Of a stretch of DNA of 64,000 nt, positions 1 to 8,433 are shown piece by piece. Origin of the DNA: Chitinophaga niabensis (GTDB lineage Bacteria; Bacteroidota; Bacteroidia; Chitinophagales; Chitinophagaceae). The notes below the pieces were generated by a model that searched no databases, was not told the DNA's origin, and was given only the letters and a program-made list of their open reading frames with translations. Within the stretch, counting starts at the first letter, position 1. Every line of letters starts with the position of its first letter. Where the stretch lies: positions 124,001 to 188,000 of the forward strand of contig NZ_FSRA01000001.1 of assembly GCF_900129465.1 (NCBI RefSeq), given 5' to 3'. Made by a program: the position numbers and the translations under genes.

Positions 1-1
1 G

Positions 2-525
2 GAAGTGGAAGACAAGAATTTCCGTCTTGACCTCTACCACCGCCTCAGCGTGATCCTCATTCACGTACCCGCGCTGAACGACAGGAGAGAAGATGTGCCT
101 TTGCTGGTAGATCACTTCCTGGACATTGTTTGCGCGGAATATGGAATGGCACGTAAATCTGCGGATAAAGATGCAATGAAAGCTTTGCAGCAGCATAACT
201 GGACGGGAAATATCCGTGAGCTGCGGAATGTGGTGGAAAGGCTGGTGATCCTTTCAGGGAAAACCATTTCGGCGGATGATGTGGAGAATTATGTAATTCC
301 CAATCACGAGAAAAAAAAAGCCACTACCTGAATGATGAACTGCTGGTGTTAACCCGGCTGCATGCCTTCCGTGATGAAGTTGAAAAGATCTTCATAATAT
401 TTATGCTGAACAAGAATGGCTGGAATGTGTCTAAAACTGCCCAGGAGCTTGATATTCAGCGTAGCCACCTATACAACAAGATGGAGCGGTACGATATTCG
501 CAAATCCGCGGAAGACAATGAGTAA
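2..525 (+). CDS. Sigma-54-dependent transcriptional regulator, C-terminal part, frameshifted (5' end outside window)
   Basis: This is the end of an NtrC-type activator, which uses ATP hydrolysis to open sigma-54 promoters. Frame one (to the stop at 329-331) carries the end of the AAA+ domain: FRLDLYHRLSV, the sensor-like stretch and NWTGNIRELRNVVERL. The Fis-type helix-turn-helix (NGWNVSKTAQELDIQRSHLYNKM) lies in another frame and ends at 523-525. The switch falls at nine consecutive A at 311-319, and one extra A would join the frames. This is a real frameshift mutation, a sequencing slip in the homopolymer, or slippage decoding on the A run. The N-terminal receiver or sensor domain is off the window. 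Confidence 0.8.
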
Positions 526-1174
526 CAAACACATTTACCTGATCAGCGGACTCGGGGCTGATGAAAGGGTGTTTCAAAACCTGGAATTTCCGGAAGGTTA
601 TGAAACACATTTTCTCCCCTGGATCAAACCACTGAGCCACGACGAGCCCATAGAAGAATATGCGGCCCGCATGGCGCGGCGCATCCTGCATCCCAACCCC
701 GTAATGCTGGGCCTTTCCTTTGGTGGTATGATGAGCATAGAAATAGCCCGTCAGCAACCGGTGGAAAAGGTGATCCTTTTATCCAGCATCAAACACAAAC
801 GGGAGCTGCCACCTTATTACAACAAGCTGGCAAAACGGCTGCTGAAAAACCTGCCGGATAAACTCGTATTCGGCCAGCGCCAGTTCATTGTTCGGCTGTT
901 CATGCAAACTAGCACGGAACAGGAAAGGCAGTTGCTGCAGGATTACCTGTACAGTCAGAATAAAGACCACTTCTATATGCGCTGGGCACTGAACGCGGTG
1001 CTGAGCTGGCAGAATGAATGGGTGCCACCTTCTCTCATACATATTCACGGGAGTAACGACCGGCCTTTCCCGCGCAGATTTGTTCAACCTACCCACACGA
1101 TCATAAAAGGCGGCCACTTTATGGTGATGAACCGCGCCAGGGAAATTAACAGGATACTGGAAAGGGAATTATAA
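518..1174 (+). CDS. Alpha/beta-fold hydrolase (putative)
   Basis: Protein of 218 residues with an alpha/beta hydrolase fold. It opens with HIYLISGLGADERVF, typical of the oxyanion-hole strand. It has a nucleophile-elbow-like GLSFGGM, with Ser as probable nucleophile. A late Asp (GSNDRPF) and a terminal GGHFMV supply the rest of a Ser-Asp-His triad. The ATG at 518 overlaps the stop of the sigma-54 regulator by 8 bases (ATGAGTAA), so translation is probably coupled. A longer reading from 416 only covers the regulator's helix-turn-helix in the wrong frame and was rejected. The substrate is unknown. The stop overlaps the convergent MerR gene by 6 bases. Confidence 0.8.
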   Translation: MSNKHIYLISGLGADERVFQNLEFPEGYETHFLPWIKPLSHDEPIEEYAARMARRILHPNPVMLGLSFGGMMSIEIARQQPVEKVILLSSIKHKRELPPYYNKLAKRLLKNLPDKLVFGQRQFIVRLFMQTSTEQERQLLQDYLYSQNKDHFYMRWALNAVLSWQNEWVPPSLIHIHGSNDRPFPRRFVQPTHTIIKGGHFMVMNRAREINRILEREL

Positions 1175-2062
1175 GACCACCTTGCGACGCACATATTGCA
1201 GCACTTCTTCCATAGACATTAAAAGCGTCACATTGTCCGGCAGGGGCGGTGTGATCCGTACAATCTGGGGGCCGGAGATCGTAACCGGGATGCCGGGGAA
1301 AAGCCTTCCCAGGTCCCGCACAAAATTATCCAGCGCTCTTTGCGGGAAATTAGAGATGATATGGGTGTAGATATGGTCCACCTGTTTGCGTTCCGTGTAG
1401 AAGGAAAGGTCTTCCAGGGGTACATTGGCTCCGAAATTGACCACGGCGCAGCCATGTTTCTTGAGCATGTAATGGGTGAAAAGGAGAGGTACCTCATGAA
1501 ACTCGCCTTCCGGGAGAAAGAGCAGGAACTTTTCATCCCCTTCCTTGGGCAGGTCCAGCCCGTCTATGGCTACCATCAGTTTTTTACGGATGATATTGGC
1601 GGCAAAGTGCTCCTGTGCAGGGATCACGCAGTCTACCAGCCAGAGCAGGCCTATGCGCTCCATATAAGGGTAGATCACTTTGAGGATGGTTTGTTCAAAA
1701 CCCATCCGGAGCAACACGTTATGGAAGATCTTTTCAAATTTGGTCTGATCAAAATCGATCATGGCCTCCACTAACTGATTGATATACACCTGGTGCAGGT
1801 GCGAACCTTTCTGACCGCCTTCCTCCAGGGACAGTTGCTTGATCTGCTCATCCGTCATCATGGCGATCTTGGAGATCTTGTAGCCATGACGATATAAGTA
1901 CGCAATGCGCATGATATGTTTAAGATCACCGTTGTCATATACCCGGTGGTTCGTATCTTTCCGTTTAGGCCGCATTACATTATAGCGCTGCTCCCATATT
2001 CTGATGGTGTGCGCTTTGATGCCTGTGAGGCTTTCCAGGTCCTTTATGGTGAAACTGTTCAA
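1169..2062 (-). CDS. MerR-family regulator with B12-binding domain (CarH/LitR type)
   Basis: Protein of 297 residues. Residues 1-75 form a MerR winged helix (FTIKDLESLTGIKAHTIRIWEQRY). The rest matches the cap plus Rossmann-like cobalamin domain of CarH/LitR light-dependent repressors. The W-x9-EH cap motif is present (W in GLLWLV, then QEHFAAN). A GEFHE stretch supplies the E-x-H cobalamin ligand, although the usual following Gly is replaced by Val-Pro. In CarH, adenosylcobalamin binding makes a repressor tetramer that light breaks. The start is a TTG at 2060-2062. No ATG is available close by, and the alignment begins right there. A TAnnTTTG box lies just upstream at 2085-2092. Confidence 0.85.
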   Translation of the reverse strand: MNSFTIKDLESLTGIKAHTIRIWEQRYNVMRPKRKDTNHRVYDNGDLKHIMRIAYLYRHGYKISKIAMMTDEQIKQLSLEEGGQKGSHLHQVYINQLVEAMIDFDQTKFEKIFHNVLLRMGFEQTILKVIYPYMERIGLLWLVDCVIPAQEHFAANIIRKKLMVAIDGLDLPKEGDEKFLLFLPEGEFHEVPLLFTHYMLKKHGCAVVNFGANVPLEDLSFYTERKQVDHIYTHIISNFPQRALDNFVRDLGRLFPGIPVTISGPQIVRITPPLPDNVTLLMSMEEVLQYVRRKVVL

Positions 2063-2084
2063 TGTAGCGTGTATAGTAATTAAA

Positions 2085-2092
2085 CAAAAATA
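2085..2092 (-). promoter_or_regulatory. Bacteroidota -7 box for the MerR gene
   Basis: On the minus strand this reads TATTTTTG, matching TAnnTTTG. It lies 22 bases upstream of the TTG start. I see no well-placed -33 TTG. The divergent lepB gene shares this 167-base intergenic region. Confidence 0.5.
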
Positions 2093-2194
2093 GCTATAAA
2101 CTGTTTGACCTGCGCGTTGATTTTACCGAACTATCGTGGGATTTTTTTATGAAAACTTTTGCGAAGGAAAACTAGCTTACAATTGGTAGAATAT

Positions 2195-2202
2195 TATATT
2201 TG
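2195..2202 (+). promoter_or_regulatory. Bacteroidota -7 box for signal peptidase I
   Basis: Reads TATATTTG, a perfect TAnnTTTG, 27 bases before the ATG at 2230. It also argues against the TTG at 2200 as a start, because that TTG is part of the promoter. Confidence 0.55.
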
Positions 2203-2229
2203 TTCTTTCAACTAACTAAACGATATCGA

Positions 2230-3405
2230 ATGAACCTGGCATTTTGGAGAAAGAAGGATGGTCAGCCTAAGAAGAAAAAGTCTGCGGTACGCGAATGGCT
2301 GGATGCAGCTTTATTCGCCGTAATAGCGGCTACGCTGATCCGCACCTTCATTTTTGAAGCATATACCATACCTACGCCTTCAATGGAAAAAACCTTACTG
2401 GTGAATGATTTCCTGTTCGTCAGCAAAGTTAGTTACGGTCCCCGCATCCCCATGACACCATTAGCAGTACCCTTTACACATCATACCCTTCCCCTAACAA
2501 AATATACCAAAGCCTATTCGGAAGCGGTTTCCTGGAAGTACAGGCGCATGCCGGGTTTTGGTGATATCAAAAGGAACGATGTTGTGGTATTCAACTTCCC
2601 TGAAGGAGATACCGTAGCCCTTGAGCATCAGGACGAAAGCTATTACGAGCTGGTTCGCCGGATGGGCAGGGACGAAGTGTGGAGACAGTTCCAGGTAACC
2701 TCCCGCCCGGTAGATAAACGCGAAAACTACATTAAACGTTGTGTAGGTATTGCCGGAGATTCCCTGGCTGTGAAAGACGGTATCGTGATCGTGAATGGCA
2801 GACCTGAAACACCACCGCCGGCCAGCCAGCGTTTTTACCATGTAACCACTTCGGAGAATCAGACCCTGAACCCGATGCGCCTCGAAGAAATGGGAGTGGA
2901 CAATACACCGGAAATGAAAGTAGCAGGCAGGATGAGTTATAACCTTACGCCTTCGGAAGCCAAAGAGATCGGTGCTTTCCCCATCGTGAGCAATAACATC
3001 CAGCCGTTCCTGGATAACACGGAAGATGGCGTTTGGCCGCAGGATACCGCGCATTTCAAATTCACCATCGATAACTTCGGCCCTATCTATATTCCCCAGA
3101 AAGGTGCTACCGTATCACTGGATAGCAGCAATATTGAGTTATACCGCCGCATCATTGCCGTGTATGAGAATAATACCCTGGAAACCAAAGGTGGCCAGTT
3201 TATTATCAATGGCAAGGCCACTAATATCTACACCTTCAAAATGAACTATTACTGGATGATGGGGGATAACCGCCATAAATCCCTGGACTCCCGTTATTGG
3301 GGATTTGTTCCGGAGGACCATGTGGTAGGGAAGGCCTGGCTCATCTGGATGAGCTATGGTAAAGGTGGTATCCGCTGGAGCCGCCTGTTCAGGACCATCA
3401 GATAA
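2230..3405 (+). CDS. lepB: Signal peptidase I
   Basis: Inner-membrane serine protease that removes signal peptides from exported proteins. It has 391 residues from the ATG at 2230. A basic N-terminus (KKKK) is followed by a transmembrane segment at about 26-42. The catalytic Ser51 lies in TIPTPSMEKT and the catalytic Lys169 in YIKRCVGIAGDS. The late family box is GDNRHKSLDSRYWG, followed by FVPEDHVVGKAWLIW. It is longer than the E. coli enzyme because of a roughly 120-residue insertion between the Lys box and GDNR. Such long forms are usual in Bacteroidota. It is divergent from the MerR gene and is followed by a 12-bp inverted repeat. Confidence 0.95.
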   Translation: MNLAFWRKKDGQPKKKKSAVREWLDAALFAVIAATLIRTFIFEAYTIPTPSMEKTLLVNDFLFVSKVSYGPRIPMTPLAVPFTHHTLPLTKYTKAYSEAVSWKYRRMPGFGDIKRNDVVVFNFPEGDTVALEHQDESYYELVRRMGRDEVWRQFQVTSRPVDKRENYIKRCVGIAGDSLAVKDGIVIVNGRPETPPPASQRFYHVTTSENQTLNPMRLEEMGVDNTPEMKVAGRMSYNLTPSEAKEIGAFPIVSNNIQPFLDNTEDGVWPQDTAHFKFTIDNFGPIYIPQKGATVSLDSSNIELYRRIIAVYENNTLETKGGQFIINGKATNIYTFKMNYYWMMGDNRHKSLDSRYWGFVPEDHVVGKAWLIWMSYGKGGIRWSRLFRTIR

Positions 3406-3430
3406 TTACACTCAAAAGGTTAATAACCAG

Positions 3431-3495
3431 CAGGGAACAGCATCGTTGAATTTCGAAAAGCATTACCTTCGGAATCCGGCATTTGCTGTTCCCTG
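3431..3495. repeat. 12-bp perfect inverted repeat between lepB and cdd
   Basis: CAGGGAACAGCA at 3431-3442 pairs with TGCTGTTCCCTG at 3484-3495 around a 41-base loop. It is followed by TTTAATTAAA. It could end lepB transcription or form a structured leader for cdd, whose ATG is 19 bases downstream. The loop is long for a simple terminator. Confidence 0.6.
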
Positions 3496-3513
3496 TTTAA
3501 TTAAACCCAATGT

Positions 3514-4011
3514 ATGGAACTGAGATCCCAACAGATCATATTTGAAGAACACACGGACATTTCTTCCCTATCCCCGGCCGATGCTGCCCTGCTGCGTGCA
3601 GCCAGGGAAGCCACCAAACACGCTTATGCTCCATACTCTCATTTCAGGGTAGGAGCGGTATTGCAGTTAGCCAACGGCAAACAGGTGATAGGTACCAACC
3701 AGGAGAATGCTTCCTACCCGGTAGGGATCTGTGCGGAAAGAACAGGGCTTTCGGCCGCTTCTTCCCAATATCCGGAAGTACCGGTGCAAACCATCGCCGT
3801 CAGTTATCATAATGAGCAGGGAGACAGTTCCCGGCCCATCAGCCCCTGCGGGCTATGCCGGCAAACCCTGGCGGAATATCAGCAGCGCTTCAAGGCTCCC
3901 ATCAGGCTGATCCTGTCCGGCCTTACCGGAAAGGTGATCGTGATCGGGGATGCCCTCCAGTTATTGCCCCTTTCCTTTTCCTCGGATGACATGAAATATT
4001 TTTCTTTATAA
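3514..4011 (+). CDS. cdd: Cytidine deaminase
   Basis: Zinc enzyme that deaminates cytidine and deoxycytidine to uridines in pyrimidine salvage. It has 165 residues, a little longer than the usual 130-140 because of an N-terminal extension. Visible are APYSHFRVGA, the CAE motif (Cys73, catalytic Glu75) and PCGLC (Cys112 and Cys115). The three cysteines bind zinc, as in the tetrameric family. Nucleoside-binding NENAS-like residues are present as QENASYPVG. The gene stands alone between lepB and the TPR gene. Confidence 0.95.
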   Translation: MELRSQQIIFEEHTDISSLSPADAALLRAAREATKHAYAPYSHFRVGAVLQLANGKQVIGTNQENASYPVGICAERTGLSAASSQYPEVPVQTIAVSYHNEQGDSSRPISPCGLCRQTLAEYQQRFKAPIRLILSGLTGKVIVIGDALQLLPLSFSSDDMKYFSL

Positions 4012-4024
4012 ATTAATCTTTATT

Positions 4025-4032
4025 TATATTTG
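4025..4032 (+). promoter_or_regulatory. Bacteroidota -7 box for the TPR gene
   Basis: TATATTTG, a perfect TAnnTTTG, 26 bases before the ATG at 4059. No clear -33 TTG at the usual spacing. Confidence 0.5.
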
Positions 4033-4058
4033 TCAAAGCGCGTAAAGTGCTTTTTTAT

Positions 4059-5069
4059 ATGTTCCTATACCGTATCCTACACCTATGCACCTTTGTGCTG
4101 GCTATGTTTATTATTGTGCCAGCCTTTGCGGGATCACCGTCCGGTGATAACCGTGCCAGGAAATTATATAAGGAGGGATTGCAGCTCAAGAAGGATGGCC
4201 GGCTGGACGAAGCGCAACAGCGTTTTATGGCTGCTATCGCGGTTGATGGTGCTTTTGCGGCGGCATATATAGAACTGGCCGGGATCTACCGCCTGCAGCA
4301 GCAGCCGGAGCCGGCTAAACAACAATTACTCATTTTACTGGAAAGGTCTCCTGAACATCCGGCTGCGCTGGAAACGCTGGCGGGCATCTTTTACGAGCAA
4401 AAAGCGTATGAGGATGCACTGACCTATGCTTACCGCGCGCAACAACAGGGCTGCCGCAATATGCACAGGATCATCGGGTTAAGTTATTCTTACCTCGATC
4501 ATCCGGCAGAAGCTATCCCTGCGCTGGAAAACGCCTGTAAGGAAGAACCGCGGAAGGCAGACTTGCTCTGCCAGGTAGCGCGGTTGTACGCCCAGCAGGA
4601 AGATTATAAACAAAGCATCCGTTATTACGAGTTATCACTGCAGGGAGACAGTAGCTCACCGGATGTATATTACGAACTGGGAATGATGAATTTCAATATG
4701 GAAAACTACAAAACCGCCGCGGGGGCATTTGAGCAGGCAGCCAGGTTAGGGCGCCCCGTTGACGCAGATCTTTATTTAAACCTGGGTATGGCCCACCTTA
4801 AACAGGCCGCTTATGATGATGCCATACGTAACCTGCTCTCTGCTTTAGCATTAAGACCTAAAGACGTTCAGGTAATGACGAACCTCGCCAATGCCTATTA
4901 TAAGAAACAGGAATTTAAGAACGCTATCACACAATGGAATAACATCCTCCTGCAGCAGCCATTGAACGGCTTTGCCATGTTCATGCTGGGGAAATCGTAT
5001 ATCTGTTCCGGTGAGATTGCCCGCGGGCAGGCCATCTGCGATCAGGCTTTAACCTTAGGGGAGCGGTGA
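4059..5069 (+). CDS. Secreted tetratricopeptide-repeat protein
   Basis: Protein of 336 residues made mainly of about eight TPR units (for example AAYIELAGIYRLQQQPEPAKQQL and DLYLNLGMAHLKQAAYDDAIRNL). TPR units are protein-binding helical repeats. A signal peptide is visible from the ATG at 4059 (hydrophobic LHLCTFVLAMFIIVPAFA). A GTG at 4047 would add four residues. No enzymatic domain is seen and the partner is unknown. Its stop lies three bases from the stop of the convergent argS. Confidence 0.8.
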   Translation: MFLYRILHLCTFVLAMFIIVPAFAGSPSGDNRARKLYKEGLQLKKDGRLDEAQQRFMAAIAVDGAFAAAYIELAGIYRLQQQPEPAKQQLLILLERSPEHPAALETLAGIFYEQKAYEDALTYAYRAQQQGCRNMHRIIGLSYSYLDHPAEAIPALENACKEEPRKADLLCQVARLYAQQEDYKQSIRYYELSLQGDSSSPDVYYELGMMNFNMENYKTAAGAFEQAARLGRPVDADLYLNLGMAHLKQAAYDDAIRNLLSALALRPKDVQVMTNLANAYYKKQEFKNAITQWNNILLQQPLNGFAMFMLGKSYICSGEIARGQAICDQALTLGER

Positions 5070-5072
5070 TCA

Positions 5073-7004
5073 TTACATCCGCTCCGGTACCGCAATACCC
5101 ATGAACTTCAAACTTTGTTTGATGGTGTTCGCCGTAAGGGTGGCCATCTGCAGACGCAGCTTCTTCTTATCCTCATTTTCTGCATCTCTTACAGAGTAAA
5201 TATATTTACCCTGCTCCTTTTTAGCATAAAAGGAATTGAACGTTTGCGCCAGTAAAAATGCATAATTGGCAATCACAGCCGGGCTCATTTCCTTTTGTGC
5301 TTCCAGCAGGATAGTATCGAACTGTTCACATAACATGATCAGTTCTTTTTCCATGGGCAGCAATGAGTCGTTATGCGTGTAAGCTGTCAGGCTTTCCAGG
5401 TCTGCCGTGCTGAATTCACGCAGGATAGACTGGATACGCGCATAGCTGTATTGTATGAAAGGGCCGGTGAAACCGTGAAGGTCGATAGACTCTTCGGGGT
5501 TGAACACCATTTTCTTTTTAGGATCTACTTTCAGCAGGAAGAATTTCATGGCGCCCAAACCGATGGTTTCATACAACTCGCGTAATTCTTCTTCAGAAAA
5601 ACCTTTCGTTTTACCTAGTTCTTCCGTTTGGGTAGCGGCGGTTTTCACCATTTCCTCTATCAGATCGTCTGCATCCACTACTGTGCCTTCCCTGCTTTTC
5701 ATGCGGCCATGCGGTAATTCCACCATGCCGTAGGAGAGGTGGTAAATGCCATCTGCACAAGGTTCCTGCAGCTTCTGTAAGATCAGTTTCAATACCTTGA
5801 AATGATAGTTCTGTTCATCCGCTACCACGTACAGGCTTTCTTCCATCTGGTAGTCATCGTACTTCAAACGTGCAGTACCTAAGTCCTGCGTCATGTATAC
5901 GGATGTACCGTCTCCGCGGAGCAGTAATTTCTCATCCAGCCCGTCTGCCGTAAGGTCTATCCAAACGGAGTTATCTTCTTTACGGAACAGCACACCTTTC
6001 CGCAACCCTTCTTCCACCAGGTCTTTCCCAAGAAGGTAGGTATTGCTTTCGTAATACATTTTGTCGAAATCAATGCCGAGGCGTTTGTAGGTTTTATTAA
6101 AACCTTCGTACACCCATCCATTCATGGTAGCCCAGAGTGCGCGTACTTCCGGGTTGCCCGCTTCCCATTGCTGCAGCATGATCTTAGCCTGCTGCATGAT
6201 CTCTGTTTTATTACGGCTCAGTTCTTTGATCTCATCCTGTACTTTAGCCAGCTTCTCTTTATCTGCCTGCACTTCCGGTTTATGTGTGGCATTGTGCAGC
6301 TTTTCTATCTTATCTTTTTCTGCGCCTTCAAAATCTTTCAGGTTACCTTCCAGCACGCGGGAAATGATCGGCTCTGCCTGATCGCGCAGGATCTTTTCAA
6401 AATGTACATAGTAATCACCTACCAGGTGATCTCCTTTGATACCGGTAGTTTCAGGTGTGTCGCCATGTGCAAACAACTGCCATGCAAGCATGGATTTGCA
6501 GATGTGGATACCACGGTCATTCACCAGGTTGGCTTTGATCACTTCAAACCCGTTCGCTTTATAGATCTCTGCTACGGAGTAGCCGAGGAAGTTATTACGC
6601 AGGTGCCCCAGGTGTAAAGGTTTATTGGTGTTGGGAGAAGAATATTCCACCATCACTTTGCGGCCATTGGCAGGCTTCTGGCCAACCGCCTTATTACCAT
6701 GTGCATTTTGCAGATACCGGATCCAGTATTGGTCCTGGATCTGGAGATTGAGGAAACCTTTCACCACGTTAAAGCCCGCAAAAAGCGCAGGATTGTTGGC
6801 TAAAAGGTATTCGCCCAGCTGCTTGCCGGTTTCTTCCGGTTTCAGGCGGCTGAACTTTGTGAATGAAAATACGACAACAGTATATTCCCCTTCGAATTCT
6901 GGCTTGGTTGTGTTAACGGACACATCGTCAGCAGTGAAATTCTGCTGATATAGTGCCTGGATGGCCGCTGCTGCGGCATTTTTGATAGCAGTAACTACAC
7001 TCAT
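5073..7004 (-). CDS. argS: Arginyl-tRNA synthetase
   Basis: Class I aminoacyl-tRNA synthetase that charges tRNA-Arg. It has 643 residues from MSVVTAIKNA. The HIGH-type signature is HLGHLRN, preceded by VEYSSPNTNKPLHLG. The KMSK-like region is GRMKSREGTVV. The C-terminal anticodon-binding DALR-like domain ends SLKFMGIAVPERM. The middle has a charged, probably coiled insertion (KPEVQADKEKLAKVQDEI). The reading frame stays open 71 codons further upstream, but that part has no family similarity, crosses two TAnnTTTG boxes and would overlap the divergent HAD gene, so I start at 7004. Confidence 0.97.
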   Translation of the reverse strand: MSVVTAIKNAAAAAIQALYQQNFTADDVSVNTTKPEFEGEYTVVVFSFTKFSRLKPEETGKQLGEYLLANNPALFAGFNVVKGFLNLQIQDQYWIRYLQNAHGNKAVGQKPANGRKVMVEYSSPNTNKPLHLGHLRNNFLGYSVAEIYKANGFEVIKANLVNDRGIHICKSMLAWQLFAHGDTPETTGIKGDHLVGDYYVHFEKILRDQAEPIISRVLEGNLKDFEGAEKDKIEKLHNATHKPEVQADKEKLAKVQDEIKELSRNKTEIMQQAKIMLQQWEAGNPEVRALWATMNGWVYEGFNKTYKRLGIDFDKMYYESNTYLLGKDLVEEGLRKGVLFRKEDNSVWIDLTADGLDEKLLLRGDGTSVYMTQDLGTARLKYDDYQMEESLYVVADEQNYHFKVLKLILQKLQEPCADGIYHLSYGMVELPHGRMKSREGTVVDADDLIEEMVKTAATQTEELGKTKGFSEEELRELYETIGLGAMKFFLLKVDPKKKMVFNPEESIDLHGFTGPFIQYSYARIQSILREFSTADLESLTAYTHNDSLLPMEKELIMLCEQFDTILLEAQKEMSPAVIANYAFLLAQTFNSFYAKKEQGKYIYSVRDAENEDKKKLRLQMATLTANTIKQSLKFMGIAVPERM

Positions 7005-7021
7005 TCTGAAAAATGTTAATG

Positions 7022-7042
7022 CAAATTTAGACAGCAAAGGTA
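7022..7042 (-). promoter_or_regulatory. Two candidate -7 boxes for argS
   Basis: On the minus strand 7035-7042 reads TACCTTTG and 7022-7029 reads TAAATTTG. Both match TAnnTTTG and lie 31 and 18 bases before the argS ATG. Only one may be used. Confidence 0.45.
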
Positions 7043-7096
7043 GTTTTATTAAACCTAATTTAACAGCCTGCTCCCGGATGGCAGGGCAATTTTGCG

Positions 7097-7104
7097 TAAC
7101 TTTG
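7097..7104 (+). promoter_or_regulatory. Bacteroidota -7 box for the HAD gene
   Basis: TAACTTTG, a perfect TAnnTTTG, 35 bases before the ATG at 7140. No good -33 TTG seen. Confidence 0.45.
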
Positions 7105-7139
7105 CGATACCTGGATTTGTGAACCCGTAAACAGGAACC

Positions 7140-7817
7140 ATGTTGACTACAACTATTACAGACACACAACCGTTCGGGAAGATGGCCATTTTTGATATGG
7201 ACAATACCCTTCTCCACAAAAGTTTTATTTACACGGCTGCTGATCAGCTGGGATTTATGCCGGAATTGCGGGCTATTGTACAGGCCGGTTATTCAGATGT
7301 AGTACGCACCCAAAAGATCGCACAATTGCTGAAAGGCAGGACCCGGGAAGAACTGATAGCAGTCGTACGATCGATCCCGTTAGTGGAGGATGCTGTGAGT
7401 GTGATAAAGGAATTAAAAGAAAAAGGATATGTATGCGGCATCATCAGCGACAGTTACACCTGTATCACTAATTATGTAAAGGACCAGCTGGGCATGCATT
7501 TCTCCTGCGCCAATGTGCTGGAGTTCCAGGATGATATCGCTACCGGCGTTGTAAGTATTCCCGCTGATTTTTTAAAGCTGCCGGATAATGACTGTAACCA
7601 TGATTACTGCAAATGTAACATGATGCAGCACGTTCGTAGTCATTATGCCATAGAAATGCAAAATATCCTGGCTATAGGAGATGGAATGAATGATATCTGC
7701 ATGGTCCGCAAAGCCGGTATTGGTATTGCTTTTAATACGGAACACGATAAGCTGAAGGAAGTGGCGGATCACATCTTTGAAGAACGCACTTTCATGCCAT
7801 TGCTGGGATTGGCTTAG
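7140..7817 (+). CDS. HAD-superfamily phosphatase, SerB-like
   Basis: Protein of 225 residues with all HAD motifs. Motif I is FDMDNTLL (nucleophile Asp), motif II is GIISDS and motif IV is IGDGMNDI. The helical cap (residues about 35-85) and overall order resemble phosphoserine phosphatase, so the likely reaction is phosphate removal from a small metabolite. Before motif IV there is a Cys-rich patch NHDYCKCNMM, which is not part of classic SerB and could bind metal. Serine synthesis is possible but unproven. The stop overlaps the convergent outer-membrane gene by 4 bases. Confidence 0.8.
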   Translation: MLTTTITDTQPFGKMAIFDMDNTLLHKSFIYTAADQLGFMPELRAIVQAGYSDVVRTQKIAQLLKGRTREELIAVVRSIPLVEDAVSVIKELKEKGYVCGIISDSYTCITNYVKDQLGMHFSCANVLEFQDDIATGVVSIPADFLKLPDNDCNHDYCKCNMMQHVRSHYAIEMQNILAIGDGMNDICMVRKAGIGIAFNTEHDKLKEVADHIFEERTFMPLLGLA

Positions 7818-8371
7818 AACAGGTAGTTCACACCCAGTTGTAATACTTCATTGAAATCCTTCTTAGCCAGTGAAGAGGCACGTATGGTTGTAACTCCCTG
7901 GTTGAACCTTACATAAGCGGATACATGCCGCGTGAATTTATACCCTGCACCAAACGCCAGCGCCACATCAAAAACATTAGTATTGTTATCCCTGTAAGGA
8001 TCTTCAGATTTTATCTCAAAAGGTTTTGCGTGGCGGTTCACCAGTGCGGCAAGCTGCGGCCCTGCTTCCACAAAGAAGCGCTGTTTGAACCGGTATTGCA
8101 GGAGTACAGGAAATACAAGGTAGTTATTGTTCTCCTCCTGTTCTCCCTGGGCAGAAAAATATACTTCCGGCTGCAAACGCCAGCTGTCATTTAATCTCAG
8201 ATGGATCAGGGCACCCAGGTGAAAGGAGTTGCGATGTGTATTGGAAGCGTAATTATCAGAAAGCCAGGTGTGGTTTAATCCGCCTTTGATACCAAAATTG
8301 AATACCTTTTTCTGGGCAGGGGCGGGGATGGACAGGCATAGCATACAGCTGAACAGCAGTACTTTTTTCAT
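7814..8371 (-). CDS. Outer-membrane beta-barrel protein (PorT-like family)
   Basis: Protein of 185 residues with a signal peptide (MKKVLLFSCMLCLSIPAPAQ). It shows alternating aromatic/polar strands typical of small barrels (FNFGIKGGLNHTWLSD, SWRLQPEVYFSAQG, FFVEAGPQLAALV, QLGVNYLF). The ending FNEVLQLGVNYLF looks like a terminal barrel strand. The next gene upstream encodes a paralogue with the same strand pattern, so a local duplication is likely. Its role in the outer membrane is unknown. Confidence 0.8.
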   Translation of the reverse strand: MKKVLLFSCMLCLSIPAPAQKKVFNFGIKGGLNHTWLSDNYASNTHRNSFHLGALIHLRLNDSWRLQPEVYFSAQGEQEENNNYLVFPVLLQYRFKQRFFVEAGPQLAALVNRHAKPFEIKSEDPYRDNNTNVFDVALAFGAGYKFTRHVSAYVRFNQGVTTIRASSLAKKDFNEVLQLGVNYLF

Positions 8372-8433
8372 ATAGCAGGTTTATATACCTATTGAAACGG
8401 AGAGGATTTAGAAAACGTTACAGCTGTAAATAA

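Noticed and set aside
416-517. Extension of the alpha/beta hydrolase to an ATG at 416
   Set aside because: It only reads the helix-turn-helix part of the upstream regulator in the wrong frame. The ATG at 518 starts the conserved domain.
7005-7217. 71-codon N-terminal extension of argS
   Set aside because: No similarity to the family; crosses two promoter boxes and the divergent HAD gene start.
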